Below the pieces are notes generated by a model. That model was given only the letters and a program-made list of their open reading frames with translations. It did not search any database and was not told where the DNA came from. From the NCBI GenBank assembly GCA_029222685.1, contig JARHVB010000042.1, positions 1 through 36,813 of the forward strand: a stretch of 36,813 nucleotides of DNA, read 5' to 3'. Shown here in pieces: positions 7,119 to 15,089 of the stretch; within the stretch, counting starts at the first letter, position 1, and each line of letters starts with the position of its first letter. Both the position numbers and the translations under genes were made by a program. This stretch comes from Terripilifer ovatus. Its GTDB lineage: Bacteria > Pseudomonadota > Alphaproteobacteria > Rhizobiales > Beijerinckiaceae.

Positions 7119-7994
7119 TCAGTGCTTATTCACTTCCGCCGTATAATCTTCCATCAGCGTCCGCGAAATATTGCCCGGCGTGAACCTGTAGGGGCCGACC
7201 TCGGACACCGGCGTCACTTCGGCACCCGTACCGGTGAGGAAGCATTCGTTGAAGCCCGACAGCTCGTCCGGCGTGATCCGGCGCTCATGCACGCCGATGC
7301 CACGCCGCTGCGCAAGATCGATAACCGTGCGCCGGGTGATGCCGTCGAGGAAGCAATCGGCCGTCGGCGTATGGATGGCGCCGTCCTTGGTAAAGAAAAT
7401 ATTGGCGCCGGTGCATTCGGCGACACGGCCCTGCCAGTCGAGCATCATCGCATCGGCATAGCCCTTGCGCTCGGCAGCATGCTTCGAAATGGTGCAGATC
7501 ATGTAAAGGCCCGCCGCCTTGGAGTTACACGGCGCGGTCTTCGGATCGGGCCGTCGATACTCGGCGATATCGAGACGGATGCCGCGCATCTTCTCGTTGA
7601 CGTCGAACATGCTCGGCCAGTCCCACACCGCGATGGCGACATGGATGGTGGCGTTCTGGGCGGCGACCGCCATCATCTCGCTGCCGCGCCAGGCGACGGG
7701 ACGCACATAGCAACTGTCCATGCCGTTCTTGTCGACGACAAGCTGCTTGGCCGCCTCGATCTCATCGACCGAATAGGGAATCTTGAAATCGAGCAGTTCG
7801 GCAGACCTGTGAAACCGCTCGGTGTGCTCGAGGCTCTTGAAAATCTTGCCGCCGTAGGCGCGCTCGCCCTCGAATACGCTGGAGCCGTAATGCAAGCCAT
7901 GGCTGAGCACGTGCAGATGCGCGTCCTTCCATGGCAAGAGTTTCCCGTTCATCCAGATGAACCCTTCACGCTGGTCGAATGGCAGAACTGACAT
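7119..7994 (-). CDS. ilvE: Branched-chain amino acid aminotransferase
   Basis: This fold-type IV PLP enzyme carries out the last step of leucine, isoleucine and valine synthesis (2-oxo acid plus glutamate). The 291-residue product starts at 7994, preceded by AGGAGG; an in-frame upstream start at 8048 lacks support. Landmarks are GFIWMNGKLLPW (11-22), HGLHYGSSVFEGERAY (32-47), the PLP lysine Lys159 in SKAAGLYM, and AECTGANIFF (192-201). It is divergent from the MarR/response-regulator/kinase cluster. D-amino-acid transaminase and aminodeoxychorismate lyase share the fold, but the FEGERAY and C-terminal EVTPVSEVGPYRFTPGNIS favour IlvE. Confidence 0.93.
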   Translation of the reverse strand: MSVLPFDQREGFIWMNGKLLPWKDAHLHVLSHGLHYGSSVFEGERAYGGKIFKSLEHTERFHRSAELLDFKIPYSVDEIEAAKQLVVDKNGMDSCYVRPVAWRGSEMMAVAAQNATIHVAIAVWDWPSMFDVNEKMRGIRLDIAEYRRPDPKTAPCNSKAAGLYMICTISKHAAERKGYADAMMLDWQGRVAECTGANIFFTKDGAIHTPTADCFLDGITRRTVIDLAQRRGIGVHERRITPDELSGFNECFLTGTGAEVTPVSEVGPYRFTPGNISRTLMEDYTAEVNKH

Positions 7995-8079
7995 ACAAAG
8001 CTCCTCCTGGCGGCGCGACGCCGCCATAACCTTTAGGCTACCGCCCAATTTCCGGCTGGTTTGCCGGCTCTTTCAGCCC

Positions 8080-8122
8080 TTGACGACTAGCAATCGACCT
8101 GAAATATGTCAATAGTGCTGAC
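8080..8122 (+). promoter_or_regulatory. Candidate promoter and MarR operator upstream of the MarR gene
   Basis: TTGACG (8080-8085) could be a -35 box, with AT-rich AAATAT (8102-8107) as a weak -10. Just downstream GTCA (8108-8111) and TGAC (8119-8122) form a short inverted repeat with a 7-base spacer, a plausible autoregulatory site. Support is by position only. Confidence 0.3.
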
Positions 8123-8125
8123 TTA

Positions 8126-8716
8126 ATGGACCGAATGGAGCAGACGCTGGACACCAAGGCTCTGAACACCAGGGTTCTCGACCCGAAAGTCCTGCAAGAA
8201 CCGCAGGCTGCGGCCGAGGCGGCGGGGCGTGAAGCGCCGTCCGGTACGGCGCCTATGTATGATCTTATCGAATTGCTGTTCTTCGCCTATCGCGACTTTG
8301 TCGGCGATCCCGACCGGCTGCTGGAGAGTCTGCGCTTCGGCCGCGCCCATCACCGCGTCCTGCATTTCATCCATCGCAATCCCGGCCTGACCATCGCCGA
8401 ACTGCTGGATATTCTCAGGATCACCAAGCAAAGCCTCAATCGCGTCCTCAAGGAACTGCTCGACGAACGTTTCGTCGAGCAGCGCACCGGCACCGCCGAC
8501 CGCCGGCAACGGCGCTTGTTCCTGACCGCCAAGGGAAGCACGCTGGCGCTCGATCTGTCGGTGCTGCAATCGCAGCGCTTCACCCGGGCGCTGGCGCAAC
8601 TGCCGGAGAGTGCGCGTGCCGATGCGACACGCTTCTTCCTGGCGATGATCGACCCTGACGAACGCCCGCGTGTCGAGGCCCTCGTCTGGCGTGACCGTGA
8701 GGAGAGACAGGAATGA
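8126..8716 (+). CDS. MarR-family regulator of a two-component cluster (PetP-like)
   Basis: The 196-residue protein has a winged helix-turn-helix of MarR type: the segment from HRVLHFIHRNPGLTIAELL through the recognition helix ITKQSLNRVLKELLDERFVE and the wing GTADRRQRRLFLTAKG. An N-terminal extension of about 40 residues is low-complexity. Its stop overlaps the response regulator start (ATGA, 8713-8716), so the two are translationally coupled. A MarR regulator directly ahead of an OmpR-type response regulator is the arrangement called petP-petR in Rhodobacter, where the pair affects growth; that parallel is inference from gene order. ATG 8126 was taken; ATG 8135 is equally possible. Confidence 0.85.
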   Translation: MDRMEQTLDTKALNTRVLDPKVLQEPQAAAEAAGREAPSGTAPMYDLIELLFFAYRDFVGDPDRLLESLRFGRAHHRVLHFIHRNPGLTIAELLDILRITKQSLNRVLKELLDERFVEQRTGTADRRQRRLFLTAKGSTLALDLSVLQSQRFTRALAQLPESARADATRFFLAMIDPDERPRVEALVWRDREERQE

Positions 8717-9465
8717 GCGCAGACACGGCTCCGCCCAATGCCGTCACGGCGGTCCCCGCCTCTGCCGCAGCGCCTGCGCCGGCCGATGACGCCGCGCATA
8801 TTCTCGTCGTCGACGACGATCGGCGTCTGCGCGAATTGCTCTCGCGCTATCTTGCCAGAGACGGTTATCGTGTCACCACAGCCGGTGACGCCGCCGAGGC
8901 GCGCCGACATCTCAAGGGCCTCGATTTCGATCTGATCGTGCTCGACGTGATGATGCCGGGAGAGAGCGGCATCGACCTGACGCGATCGCTGCGGCGGGAA
9001 TCGCAAGTGCCCATTCTGATGCTCACCGCGCAGGCGGAAGCGAAAGACCGCGTGCTCGGGTTCGAGACCGGCGTCGACGATTACCTCACCAAGCCGTTCG
9101 AGGCCAAGGAACTGTCGCTGCGCATCGCCTCGATCCTGCGCCGGGTGGCGCCGAAAGAAACGGCGCAGGCGCAGCTCGTCCGCTTCGGACCCTTCGTCTT
9201 CCATTGCGACCGCGGCGAATTGCGCCAGGGCGACGAGATCATCCGGCTGACCGATCGCGAACGCTTCATGCTGCAACTGCTGGCCCGCACGCCGGGCGAG
9301 CCGGTGGCGCGCGAACTGCTCGCCGGCTCCGCGGCGGCAGCCAATGAGCGCACCATCGACGTCCAGATCAATCGCCTGCGCCGCAAGATCGAGCGCGATC
9401 CCGCCAATCCGGTCTATCTCCAGACGGCGCGAGGCGCAGGCTATCGCCTGCTGCCCGAACGCTAG
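8713..9465 (+). CDS. OmpR-family response regulator (PetR-like)
   Basis: The 250-residue protein has an N-terminal receiver (about 28-143): acidic pocket Asp34-Asp36, phospho-acceptor Asp78 in LIVLDVMMPG, Thr105 and Lys127 (LTKPFEAKE). The C-terminal winged helix (about 155-248) contains RLTDRERFMLQLLA and TIDVQINRLRRKIERDP, the usual OmpR/PhoB DNA-binding pattern. About 25 Ala/Pro-rich residues precede the receiver. It overlaps the MarR gene by four bases and is followed nine bases later by its probable partner kinase. The target genes are not evident here. Confidence 0.93.
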   Translation: MSADTAPPNAVTAVPASAAAPAPADDAAHILVVDDDRRLRELLSRYLARDGYRVTTAGDAAEARRHLKGLDFDLIVLDVMMPGESGIDLTRSLRRESQVPILMLTAQAEAKDRVLGFETGVDDYLTKPFEAKELSLRIASILRRVAPKETAQAQLVRFGPFVFHCDRGELRQGDEIIRLTDRERFMLQLLARTPGEPVARELLAGSAAAANERTIDVQINRLRRKIERDPANPVYLQTARGAGYRLLPER

Positions 9466-9474
9466 GACGCCTCG

Positions 9475-10842
9475 ATGAGCCTGGCGCTGCCCACATGGTT
9501 CGGCAGGCCCCGCGGCCTCTGGCGCGGCTTTACCCGCTGGCTCGCCGGGCGCATGCCGAAAGGGCTCTATGCACGTTCGCTGCTCATCGTCATCGTGCCC
9601 ATGGTGCTCCTGCAATCGGCCGTTGCCTATATTTTCATGGAACGGCACTGGCAGTTGGTGACGCAGCGCCTGTCGGCCGCTGTCGTCGCCGATATCGCCG
9701 CGGTCATCGACATCCACGAGAAATCCAACGACCCCGCCGCCTTCGCCCAGATCGCCAGGATCGCCGGCGAGCGGTTCGAGATGGAGTTCAAGCTGCTGCC
9801 GAAGGAGCCCCTGCCGGCCGCGCTGCCGAAGCCGTTCTTCTCCCTGCTCGACAGTTCGCTGGCGCAGGAAATATCACGCCAGATCGCCAAACCGTTCTGG
9901 ATCGACACGATCGGCAGCTCCAATCTCGTCGAGATCCGCATTTCACTGGCGGATTCCACCATGCGCGTCATTGCCGCGCGCAGCGCCGCCTATGCGTCGA
10001 ATTCGGGAATCTTTCTGTCGTGGATGGTCGGCGCTTCCCTGGTGCTGCTGGCGGTCGCCATCGCTTTTCTGCGCAATCAGATCCGCCCCATCCTGCGGCT
10101 GGCGAAAGCGGCGGAGAATTTCGGCAAGGGCCGCGAGGTCGAATTCCGGCCCCATGGCGCACGCGAAGTGCGGCAGGCGACCTTCGCCTTCTTCGAGATG
10201 AAGCGCCGCATCGAACGGGCGAGAGACCAGCGCACCACCATGCTGAACGGCGTCAGCCATGACCTGCGCACCATCCTGACACGGTTCAAGCTGTCGCTCG
10301 CCATGATGCCGGAATCGCCCGACAGCGAGGCGCTGCAGAAGGACGTCGACGAAATGCAGCGCATGCTGGAGGCCTATCTCGCCTTCGCGCGCGGCGACGA
10401 CGGCGAACAGGCGGCCCCGACCGACATGGGCATGCTCTTGGAAGAGTTGAAAGCCGACGCCGAGCGTCACGGCCATGAGACGATCGTGTCGTTCAACGGC
10501 GATCCGATGGTCACTGTGCGGCCCGACGCGTTTAAGCGCTGCCTGACCAATCTCATCGCCAATGCGCAGCGCTACGGCAACCGCATCGCCATCGAGGCAC
10601 AGCGCGAGCAGCGCTTCCTGACCATTCACGTGGACGATGACGGCCCGGGCATTCCTCCCGAACAGCGCGAAGACGTGTTCCGGCCGTTCTACCGGCTAGA
10701 CGAGGCGCGCAACCAGGACCATGGCGGAACGGGCCTCGGCCTCGCCATCGCCAGGGACATCGCCCGCGCCCATGGCGGCGACATCACCCTGGCGACAAGC
10801 CCGCTCGGCGGCCTGCGCGCCAGCGTGCGTATTCCGCTTTGA
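9475..10842 (+). CDS. EnvZ-like sensor histidine kinase
   Basis: This 455-residue inner-membrane kinase has transmembrane segments at about 35-55 and 179-199 flanking a periplasmic sensor of roughly 120 residues, then a HAMP domain (about 200-252), a dimerisation/phosphotransfer helix with His262 (NGVSHDLRTILTRFKL) and a C-terminal ATPase domain (N box NLIANAQRYG near 352, G1 DDDGPGIP, G2 GGTGLGLAIA). The H-box and short layout match the EnvZ/RstB group, consistent with the OmpR-type regulator encoded nine bases upstream. The signal is unknown. A dispersed palindrome lies directly after the stop. Confidence 0.93.
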   Translation: MSLALPTWFGRPRGLWRGFTRWLAGRMPKGLYARSLLIVIVPMVLLQSAVAYIFMERHWQLVTQRLSAAVVADIAAVIDIHEKSNDPAAFAQIARIAGERFEMEFKLLPKEPLPAALPKPFFSLLDSSLAQEISRQIAKPFWIDTIGSSNLVEIRISLADSTMRVIAARSAAYASNSGIFLSWMVGASLVLLAVAIAFLRNQIRPILRLAKAAENFGKGREVEFRPHGAREVRQATFAFFEMKRRIERARDQRTTMLNGVSHDLRTILTRFKLSLAMMPESPDSEALQKDVDEMQRMLEAYLAFARGDDGEQAAPTDMGMLLEELKADAERHGHETIVSFNGDPMVTVRPDAFKRCLTNLIANAQRYGNRIAIEAQREQRFLTIHVDDDGPGIPPEQREDVFRPFYRLDEARNQDHGGTGLGLAIARDIARAHGGDITLATSPLGGLRASVRIPL

Positions 10843-10887
10843 ACACGATCCCGAAAAGTGGAGGCCGGTTTTCGGGTAAGATCGTGC
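10843..10887. repeat. Dispersed intergenic palindrome after the kinase gene
   Basis: CACGATC (10844-10850) pairs with GATCGTG (10880-10886), and CCCGAAAA (10850-10857) with TTTTCGGG (10869-10876). This nested hairpin resembles an intergenic element very common in rhizobial genomes. It may also end transcription of the convergent kinase and LacI genes. Confidence 0.65.
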
Positions 10888-10903
10888 TCCAGTAAAAGAA
10901 GCG

Positions 10904-11920
10904 TCAGCTCGGAGCCACAGCCGAAGACTTGCGGATGACGAGCGACGGCAGGGGCCCGACCTTCGGAGCAGGCGTGGCGCCGGCCATCACGTCCATCAAG
11001 AGATCGACAGCCAGGGCGCCCAACTGATCCAGCTTGAGATCGAGCGCCGTCAGATCATTGGAGCGCGCGTTCAACCCGTCATATCGGGTCGCCATGCGCA
11101 GACGGCCGGGAATGTCCAGGCCGAGCTCGCGGGCCGCCTGTTGCGCCCCCACGGCGAAGGAATCCACCGAGACGAACATGGCGTCCATCTTCGGATGCGC
11201 CTGAATGAGCGCGCGGGCGGCGAGCCGCGCCGCCTCCAGACCGCCCTCCTCATCGACCAGCGCCACGATCGGCTTCTGGTTCATCCCTGAGATGACATCC
11301 CCGTAGGCTCTTTCGGACGAGCGATGGGCGTTGCGATCCTGCGCGCCGGTGATCAGACCGATCTGTCGCGTGCCGGGCGTCTTCAGGTGATCGAGCGCGA
11401 CCCTGGCGGCATCGTAATGCCGGCAGTCGACATAGGGCAGCGATCCTTCCGGCGTCGGCCGCCCGATGGCGACCATGGGGACGCCGCGCGACTGCAGAAG
11501 AGCGACGCCGGGATCATTGCGGCCCGGCTCGACGACAATCGCGCCGTCGGCATGAAACGAGCCGAGGGTCTCGCATCCCTCGGCCAGCGGCGGAACCAGC
11601 AACAGCGCCATGTCCGCCTGCAAGGCGCGCTCCGCCGCAGCGCCCGCGATCTCCATCAGATAGCCGAGGCGCGCGCGTCCGCCCGCCACGGCAAAAGGCA
11701 TCGACGAAAAAATCGCGATCGTATCCGCTCTGCCTGTGCGCAAATTCTGGGCGCGCACATTTGGCCGATAGCCGAGCTTGGCGGCGGCCCTGCGAACCCG
11801 TTCGCGTGTCTTGTCATCGACCGGCCGATGGCCCGAAAGCGCATTGGAAACCGTGGCAGTCGACATGCCGACAGACCGCGCCACATCGAGAATGGTGGCG
11901 CGGCGCACCGCCTGTTTCAT
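10904..11920 (-). CDS. LacI-family transcriptional regulator
   Basis: The protein has the LacI DNA-binding domain: ATILDVARSVGMSTATVSN helix-turn-helix, then the hinge region KLGYRPNVRAQNLRTG, followed by a periplasmic-binding-protein-like effector domain (FHADGAIVVEP, RQIGLITGAQD, MDAMFVSVDSFAVGA). From ATG 11920 it is 338 residues, typical of the family; a TTG at 11950 with GGTGGGAA upstream would add ten residues. It is divergent from the arylsulfotransferase-like/ABC/dioxygenase operon, and the perfect palindrome at 12035-12050 in the shared spacer is its probable operator. LacI proteins usually sense small sugars or metabolites and repress; the effector here is unknown. Confidence 0.92.
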   Translation of the reverse strand: MKQAVRRATILDVARSVGMSTATVSNALSGHRPVDDKTRERVRRAAAKLGYRPNVRAQNLRTGRADTIAIFSSMPFAVAGGRARLGYLMEIAGAAAERALQADMALLLVPPLAEGCETLGSFHADGAIVVEPGRNDPGVALLQSRGVPMVAIGRPTPEGSLPYVDCRHYDAARVALDHLKTPGTRQIGLITGAQDRNAHRSSERAYGDVISGMNQKPIVALVDEEGGLEAARLAARALIQAHPKMDAMFVSVDSFAVGAQQAARELGLDIPGRLRMATRYDGLNARSNDLTALDLKLDQLGALAVDLLMDVMAGATPAPKVGPLPSLVIRKSSAVAPS

Positions 11921-11999
11921 TGGTTCCGACGGTTCATCCGTTTTCGTCAATTCCCACCACCTGCTTATTTATTGAGCACCGGGCGCTCACAATTGCGCC

Positions 12000-12029
12000 T
12001 TGACGACCGCTCCGACAAACTTCAGATTA
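12000..12029 (+). promoter_or_regulatory. Candidate promoter of the arylsulfotransferase/ABC operon
   Basis: TTGACG (12000-12005) is a good -35 box; 18 bases later AGATTA (12024-12029) is a fair -10. The predicted start point falls at about 12036, inside the palindrome that follows. The open frame can be read back to the TTG of this -35 box, which is why a longer start for the gene is unlikely. Confidence 0.45.
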
Positions 12030-12034
12030 AATGC

Positions 12035-12050
12035 ACTAAATCGATTTAGT
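12035..12050. promoter_or_regulatory. LacI-type operator palindrome
   Basis: ACTAAATCGATTTAGT is a perfect 16-bp palindrome with a central CG, the classic form of a LacI/GalR-family operator. It lies between the divergent LacI gene and the operon, directly after the candidate -10 box and 15 bases before the ATG at 12066. Binding there would block transcription of the operon. No second copy was noticed in the window. Confidence 0.7.
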
Positions 12051-12065
12051 ACGAGCTTTCCACGG

Positions 12066-13190
12066 ATGTCTACAATGAATGCTCCGGTTGACCAAGTCAC
12101 TCTTCGCCGCCGCGGCGTCGGCCTCATGGGGTATGACGCCGGCAAGGCGGGCACGGGATACACGCTGTACGCGCCGCAGACCGGCGGCGGGGCCGTTCAT
12201 CTCATCGATATGACTGGCAAGGTCGTACATTCCTGGAAAATGCCCTATCGCCCCGGCCGCCACGCCGTGCTGCTGCCGAACGGCAATATGGGCTATGCCG
12301 GCAATCTGCCCGGCACGAAAGATCACTATGCCGCCTGGATGATGTGGCATGGCGGCGCCTTCTTCGAGGTGACGCCGAAGGGCGACGTGGTCTGGGAATT
12401 CCAGGACCCGACCCATCACCACGACGTGCAATGGCTGCCGAACGGCAACATTCTCTATGGCGCGATCGAGCCCATGCCTGCCGAATTCGCCAAGCGTATC
12501 GTCGGCGGCAGCGCGGCGCATGACCCCGCCGACGGGACGTTTTACGGCGACGTCATCAAGGAAGTGAACCGCAAGGGCGAGACGGTGTGGCAGTGGAAGG
12601 CCGTGGAGCATCTCGATCCGAACGAGTTCCCCGTCCACGATACCTTCGATCGCTATCACTGGCCCATGATCAACGGCGTCTACGCCGCGCGCAACAATAT
12701 CGTCCTGCTCAGCCTGCGCACCACATCCGGCATCATCGGTGTCGACCGCGCCACCGGCGACGTGGTTCTGCGCATCAAGCATCCGGTCGTCGCCCAGCAG
12801 CACACGCCCGTGGAACTCGAAAACGGCAACATCCTCATCTTCGACAACGGCAACTGGCGGTTCGGCCAGACCAGCCCCTCCTCCCGCGCCATCGAGGTCG
12901 ATCCGAAGACCGGCGCGGTCGTGTGGCAATATTACGATGAAATGCGCTCGGCATTCTTCTCGCCCTACATGGGCGCCGCGCAGCGGCTGCCCAACGGCAA
13001 CACGCACATCACGGAATCGGCCACCGGCCGCCTGTTCGATGTGACGCCGCAAGGCGAAGTCGTCTGGGAATATGTGATCCCGCATTTCGCCGAATATCCC
13101 GAGCCCGAGGCGCGCAAATACGTGCCAGGCTTTCACAACAGCGTCTTCCGCTCCTATCGCTATCAGAAAGATCAGATTCCCTGGCTCTAA
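12066..13190 (+). CDS. Arylsulfotransferase-like beta-propeller protein
   Basis: This protein (374 residues from ATG 12066; ATG 12075 also possible) resembles the aryl-sulfate sulfotransferase (ASST) family, a six-bladed beta-propeller that moves sulfate between phenolic compounds through a histidine. Repeated blades are visible: LLPNGNMGYAGN, HDVQWLPNGNILYG, TPVELENGNILIFDNGN and RLPNGNTHITES, each with a following (G)EVVWE/VVWQ strand. Histidines that could be catalytic include the HHHD before VQWLPNG. Unlike E. coli ASST, there is no signal peptide, so it probably acts in the cytoplasm. It is the first gene of the operon controlled by the divergent LacI regulator, 120 bp before the binding-protein gene, with two repeats in between. 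Family assignment is good; enzymatic activity is not established. Confidence 0.75.
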   Translation: MSTMNAPVDQVTLRRRGVGLMGYDAGKAGTGYTLYAPQTGGGAVHLIDMTGKVVHSWKMPYRPGRHAVLLPNGNMGYAGNLPGTKDHYAAWMMWHGGAFFEVTPKGDVVWEFQDPTHHHDVQWLPNGNILYGAIEPMPAEFAKRIVGGSAAHDPADGTFYGDVIKEVNRKGETVWQWKAVEHLDPNEFPVHDTFDRYHWPMINGVYAARNNIVLLSLRTTSGIIGVDRATGDVVLRIKHPVVAQQHTPVELENGNILIFDNGNWRFGQTSPSSRAIEVDPKTGAVVWQYYDEMRSAFFSPYMGAAQRLPNGNTHITESATGRLFDVTPQGEVVWEYVIPHFAEYPEPEARKYVPGFHNSVFRSYRYQKDQIPWL

Positions 13191-13236
13191 AGCATTTTCG
13201 AGCGAAGTGGTTGCCGGTTCGCGTGAAGAAAATGCG
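13191..13236. repeat. Dispersed intergenic palindrome (family A, copy 1)
   Basis: GCATTTTC (13192-13199) pairs with GAAAATGC (13228-13235), with an inner pair GCGAA (13202-13206) and TTCGC (13218-13222). A diverged copy in opposite orientation is found at 36667-36710. Confidence 0.65.
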
Positions 13237-13250
13237 TCAAACAAGAACCT

Positions 13251-13289
13251 GGAGCTCGGTTCTGATTTCATCAGAACCGAAAAAGCTCC
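13251..13289. repeat. Second palindrome next to family A repeat
   Basis: CGGTTCTGAT (13257-13266) pairs perfectly with ATCAGAACCG (13270-13279) around a TTC loop, and GGAGCT (13251-13256) pairs with AGCTCC (13284-13289) across a 4-base bulge. It lies just ahead of the binding-protein gene and could damp read-through or stabilise the downstream message. Confidence 0.6.
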
Positions 13290-13314
13290 AGCGCCTTTAA
13301 GAAAAGGACAGATG

Positions 13315-14277
13315 ATGTCATTCAGCAGCAAACTTGCGACAAGCGCTTTGGCCGCCGCCGCCATGTTGGGTGTCTTTGCTCCGGCTCGTGCCCAGCAACC
13401 AAGAGAGGTTCGCATTCTCATGGGCTGGTTCGCTCAGGCCGACCAGAGCGGCTTCTGGCAAGCCCAGATCGATAGTTCGGTCAAAAGCAACGGCCTCGTG
13501 ATCAAGACCCTGCAGGGGGGGCCGAAAATCCAGACCATTCCGCAAGTCGCCTCGGGCCAGGCGGAATTTGGTGTCGGCAATGCCGACGACCTGCTGCTCG
13601 CCCGCATGCGGGGCGCGCCTGTGAAAGCCGTCATGGCATACCTCGATTACGTGCCCTATACGCTCGTCTATCACAAAGACCCGGCCATCAAGACGATCGC
13701 CGACCTCAAGGGCAAGACGTTTGCCGTCAACATCGGCTTTGCCTACTGGGAATGGATCAAGAAGCGCGAAGGCATGCAGGGCACGCGCGAGATTCCCGTC
13801 TCCGGCGACCTGTCGCTCTTCAGGCAGGACAAGAACATGGTGCAGCAGGGCTATTCCATCTTCCTGCCGGCACGGATGACCGAAGCCGGCATCGAAAACT
13901 CCCAATTTGTCGTCGCCTCGCTTGGCTACCGTCCCTATGCCGTGCTTTTCACCACCGACGAGCTCATTGCAAAGAACCCGCAACTGGTTCGCGACACGGT
14001 CGCCGCCGTCAAGGCATCATGGGCAACCTTCGCGAAGGATCCCTCCGAATCCAAGCGTCTCGAGCTGTCCTTGAATAACCAGATTTCCTCCGCCGTTCAC
14101 GACAAGGCCGTCCAGGAGATCGTGTCCGACCTCCTGCCGAAGGATTTGTCGAAGATCGGCTGCATGAACGATGCACGTTGGGACGAGTTGGGAAAGCAGC
14201 TCAAGGACGTCAGCTTCCTGCCCGCCGATTTCGACGCGCGCAAGGCTTACGATACGTCCTTCCTGCCCGGCTGCTGA
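13315..14277 (+). CDS. ABC transporter substrate-binding protein, SsuA/NMT1 type
   Basis: This exported protein (320 residues) begins with a Sec signal peptide (Lys-containing start, hydrophobic Ala/Leu stretch, cleavage after ARA near residue 26). The mature part has the NMT1/SsuA/TauA layout: ILMGWFAQADQSGFWQAQ near the start, QVASGQAEFGVGNADDLLLAR, PVKAVMAYLDYVPYTLVYHKD and IADLKGKTFAVN. The family binds aliphatic sulfonates, taurine, nitrate or pyrimidine-like molecules in the periplasm. AAGGA lies six bases before ATG 13315; ATG 13312 is adjacent and an upstream open frame to 13207 runs through the palindromes. Its stop is two bases before the ATPase gene. Ligand unknown. Confidence 0.88.
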   Translation: MSFSSKLATSALAAAAMLGVFAPARAQQPREVRILMGWFAQADQSGFWQAQIDSSVKSNGLVIKTLQGGPKIQTIPQVASGQAEFGVGNADDLLLARMRGAPVKAVMAYLDYVPYTLVYHKDPAIKTIADLKGKTFAVNIGFAYWEWIKKREGMQGTREIPVSGDLSLFRQDKNMVQQGYSIFLPARMTEAGIENSQFVVASLGYRPYAVLFTTDELIAKNPQLVRDTVAAVKASWATFAKDPSESKRLELSLNNQISSAVHDKAVQEIVSDLLPKDLSKIGCMNDARWDELGKQLKDVSFLPADFDARKAYDTSFLPGC

Positions 14278-14279
14278 AA

Positions 14280-15089
14280 ATGAACACCGCGGCAACAGCC
14301 TTGGATGCAGACGCAACGGCCCCACCCCGGCCGCGGGGCGGCGGCGTGCCGATCGAGCTCCGCGAGGTCTGGAAGGAATTCGACACCAAGGTCAAAGCGC
14401 TCGACATCGTCAACCTGGATATCGCCGGCGGCGAATTCGTCTCGATCGTCGGTCCGTCAGGATGCGGTAAGTCGACCCTTCTGCGCATCGTCGCCGGACT
14501 TCTCGCGCCCAGCGGAGGCGCCTGCGTCCGGGCAACCAATGCCAGGGCGGCGTTTGTCTTCCAGGATGCCGCCCTGCTGCCGTGGCGCAGCGTTCTGCGC
14601 AATGCGGAACTGTTGATGGAACTTGAAGGTTACGCGGCGCCGGATCGCCGCCAGCGCGCCGAAAAAGCCATGCAGCTTGTCGGCCTCTCGGGTTTCGCCG
14701 ACGCCTATCCGCATCAACTGTCGGGCGGCATGCGCATGCGCCTTTCGCTGGCCCGGGCCATGGCCTTGCAGCCCGACCTGCTCCTACTCGACGAGCCGCT
14801 TGCCGCCGTCGACGAACTGACCCGCGACACGCTTCAGGAAGAATTGCAGCAACTCTGGCGGAAGCTGAATTTTACCGCGCTGCTGGTCACCCACAATGTC
14901 CATGAAGCCGTCTATCTTTCCACGCGAATCGCGGTGATGTCGCCACGGCCCGGCCGGATCGAAAAAGTGATCAACGTCCCGTTCGCGTTTCCGCGGGCGC
15001 CCGAACTGCGCGCGACGGCGGAATTCGCCGCGCTCACCGGCCAAGTGTCGGCGCTCCTGCGGCATCATGCGGTCGGAGGCGCGGAATGA
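14280..15089 (+). CDS. ABC transporter ATP-binding protein, SsuB/TauB type
   Basis: The 269-residue ATPase has Walker A GPSGCGKST (58-66), Q-loop Gln95 in FVFQDAALLPWRSV, signature LSGGMRMRLSLARA (147-160), Walker B LLLLDEPLAAVDE (167-179) and H-loop His205 (LLVTHNVHEA). The FQD...LPWR and MSPRPGRI features are typical of the nitrate/sulfonate/taurine importers. ATG 14280 follows the binding-protein stop by two bases, and its TGA overlaps the permease ATG. It powers uptake through the neighbouring permease at the inner membrane. A 20-residue Ala/Pro-rich leader precedes the domain. Confidence 0.92.
   Translation: MNTAATALDADATAPPRPRGGGVPIELREVWKEFDTKVKALDIVNLDIAGGEFVSIVGPSGCGKSTLLRIVAGLLAPSGGACVRATNARAAFVFQDAALLPWRSVLRNAELLMELEGYAAPDRRQRAEKAMQLVGLSGFADAYPHQLSGGMRMRLSLARAMALQPDLLLLDEPLAAVDELTRDTLQEELQQLWRKLNFTALLVTHNVHEAVYLSTRIAVMSPRPGRIEKVINVPFAFPRAPELRATAEFAALTGQVSALLRHHAVGGAE

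Noticed and set aside
8350..9717. A 455-codon minus-strand open frame across MarR, response regulator and kinase
   Set aside because: It covers three well-supported genes and shows no recognisable domain; shadow of biased codon use.
12036..13421. A 461-codon open frame on the minus strand, longer than the plus-strand gene it overlaps
   Set aside because: It is antisense to the arylsulfotransferase-like gene, has no family features, low-complexity His/Arg/Gly composition typical of shadow frames in GC-rich DNA, and runs through the palindromes.
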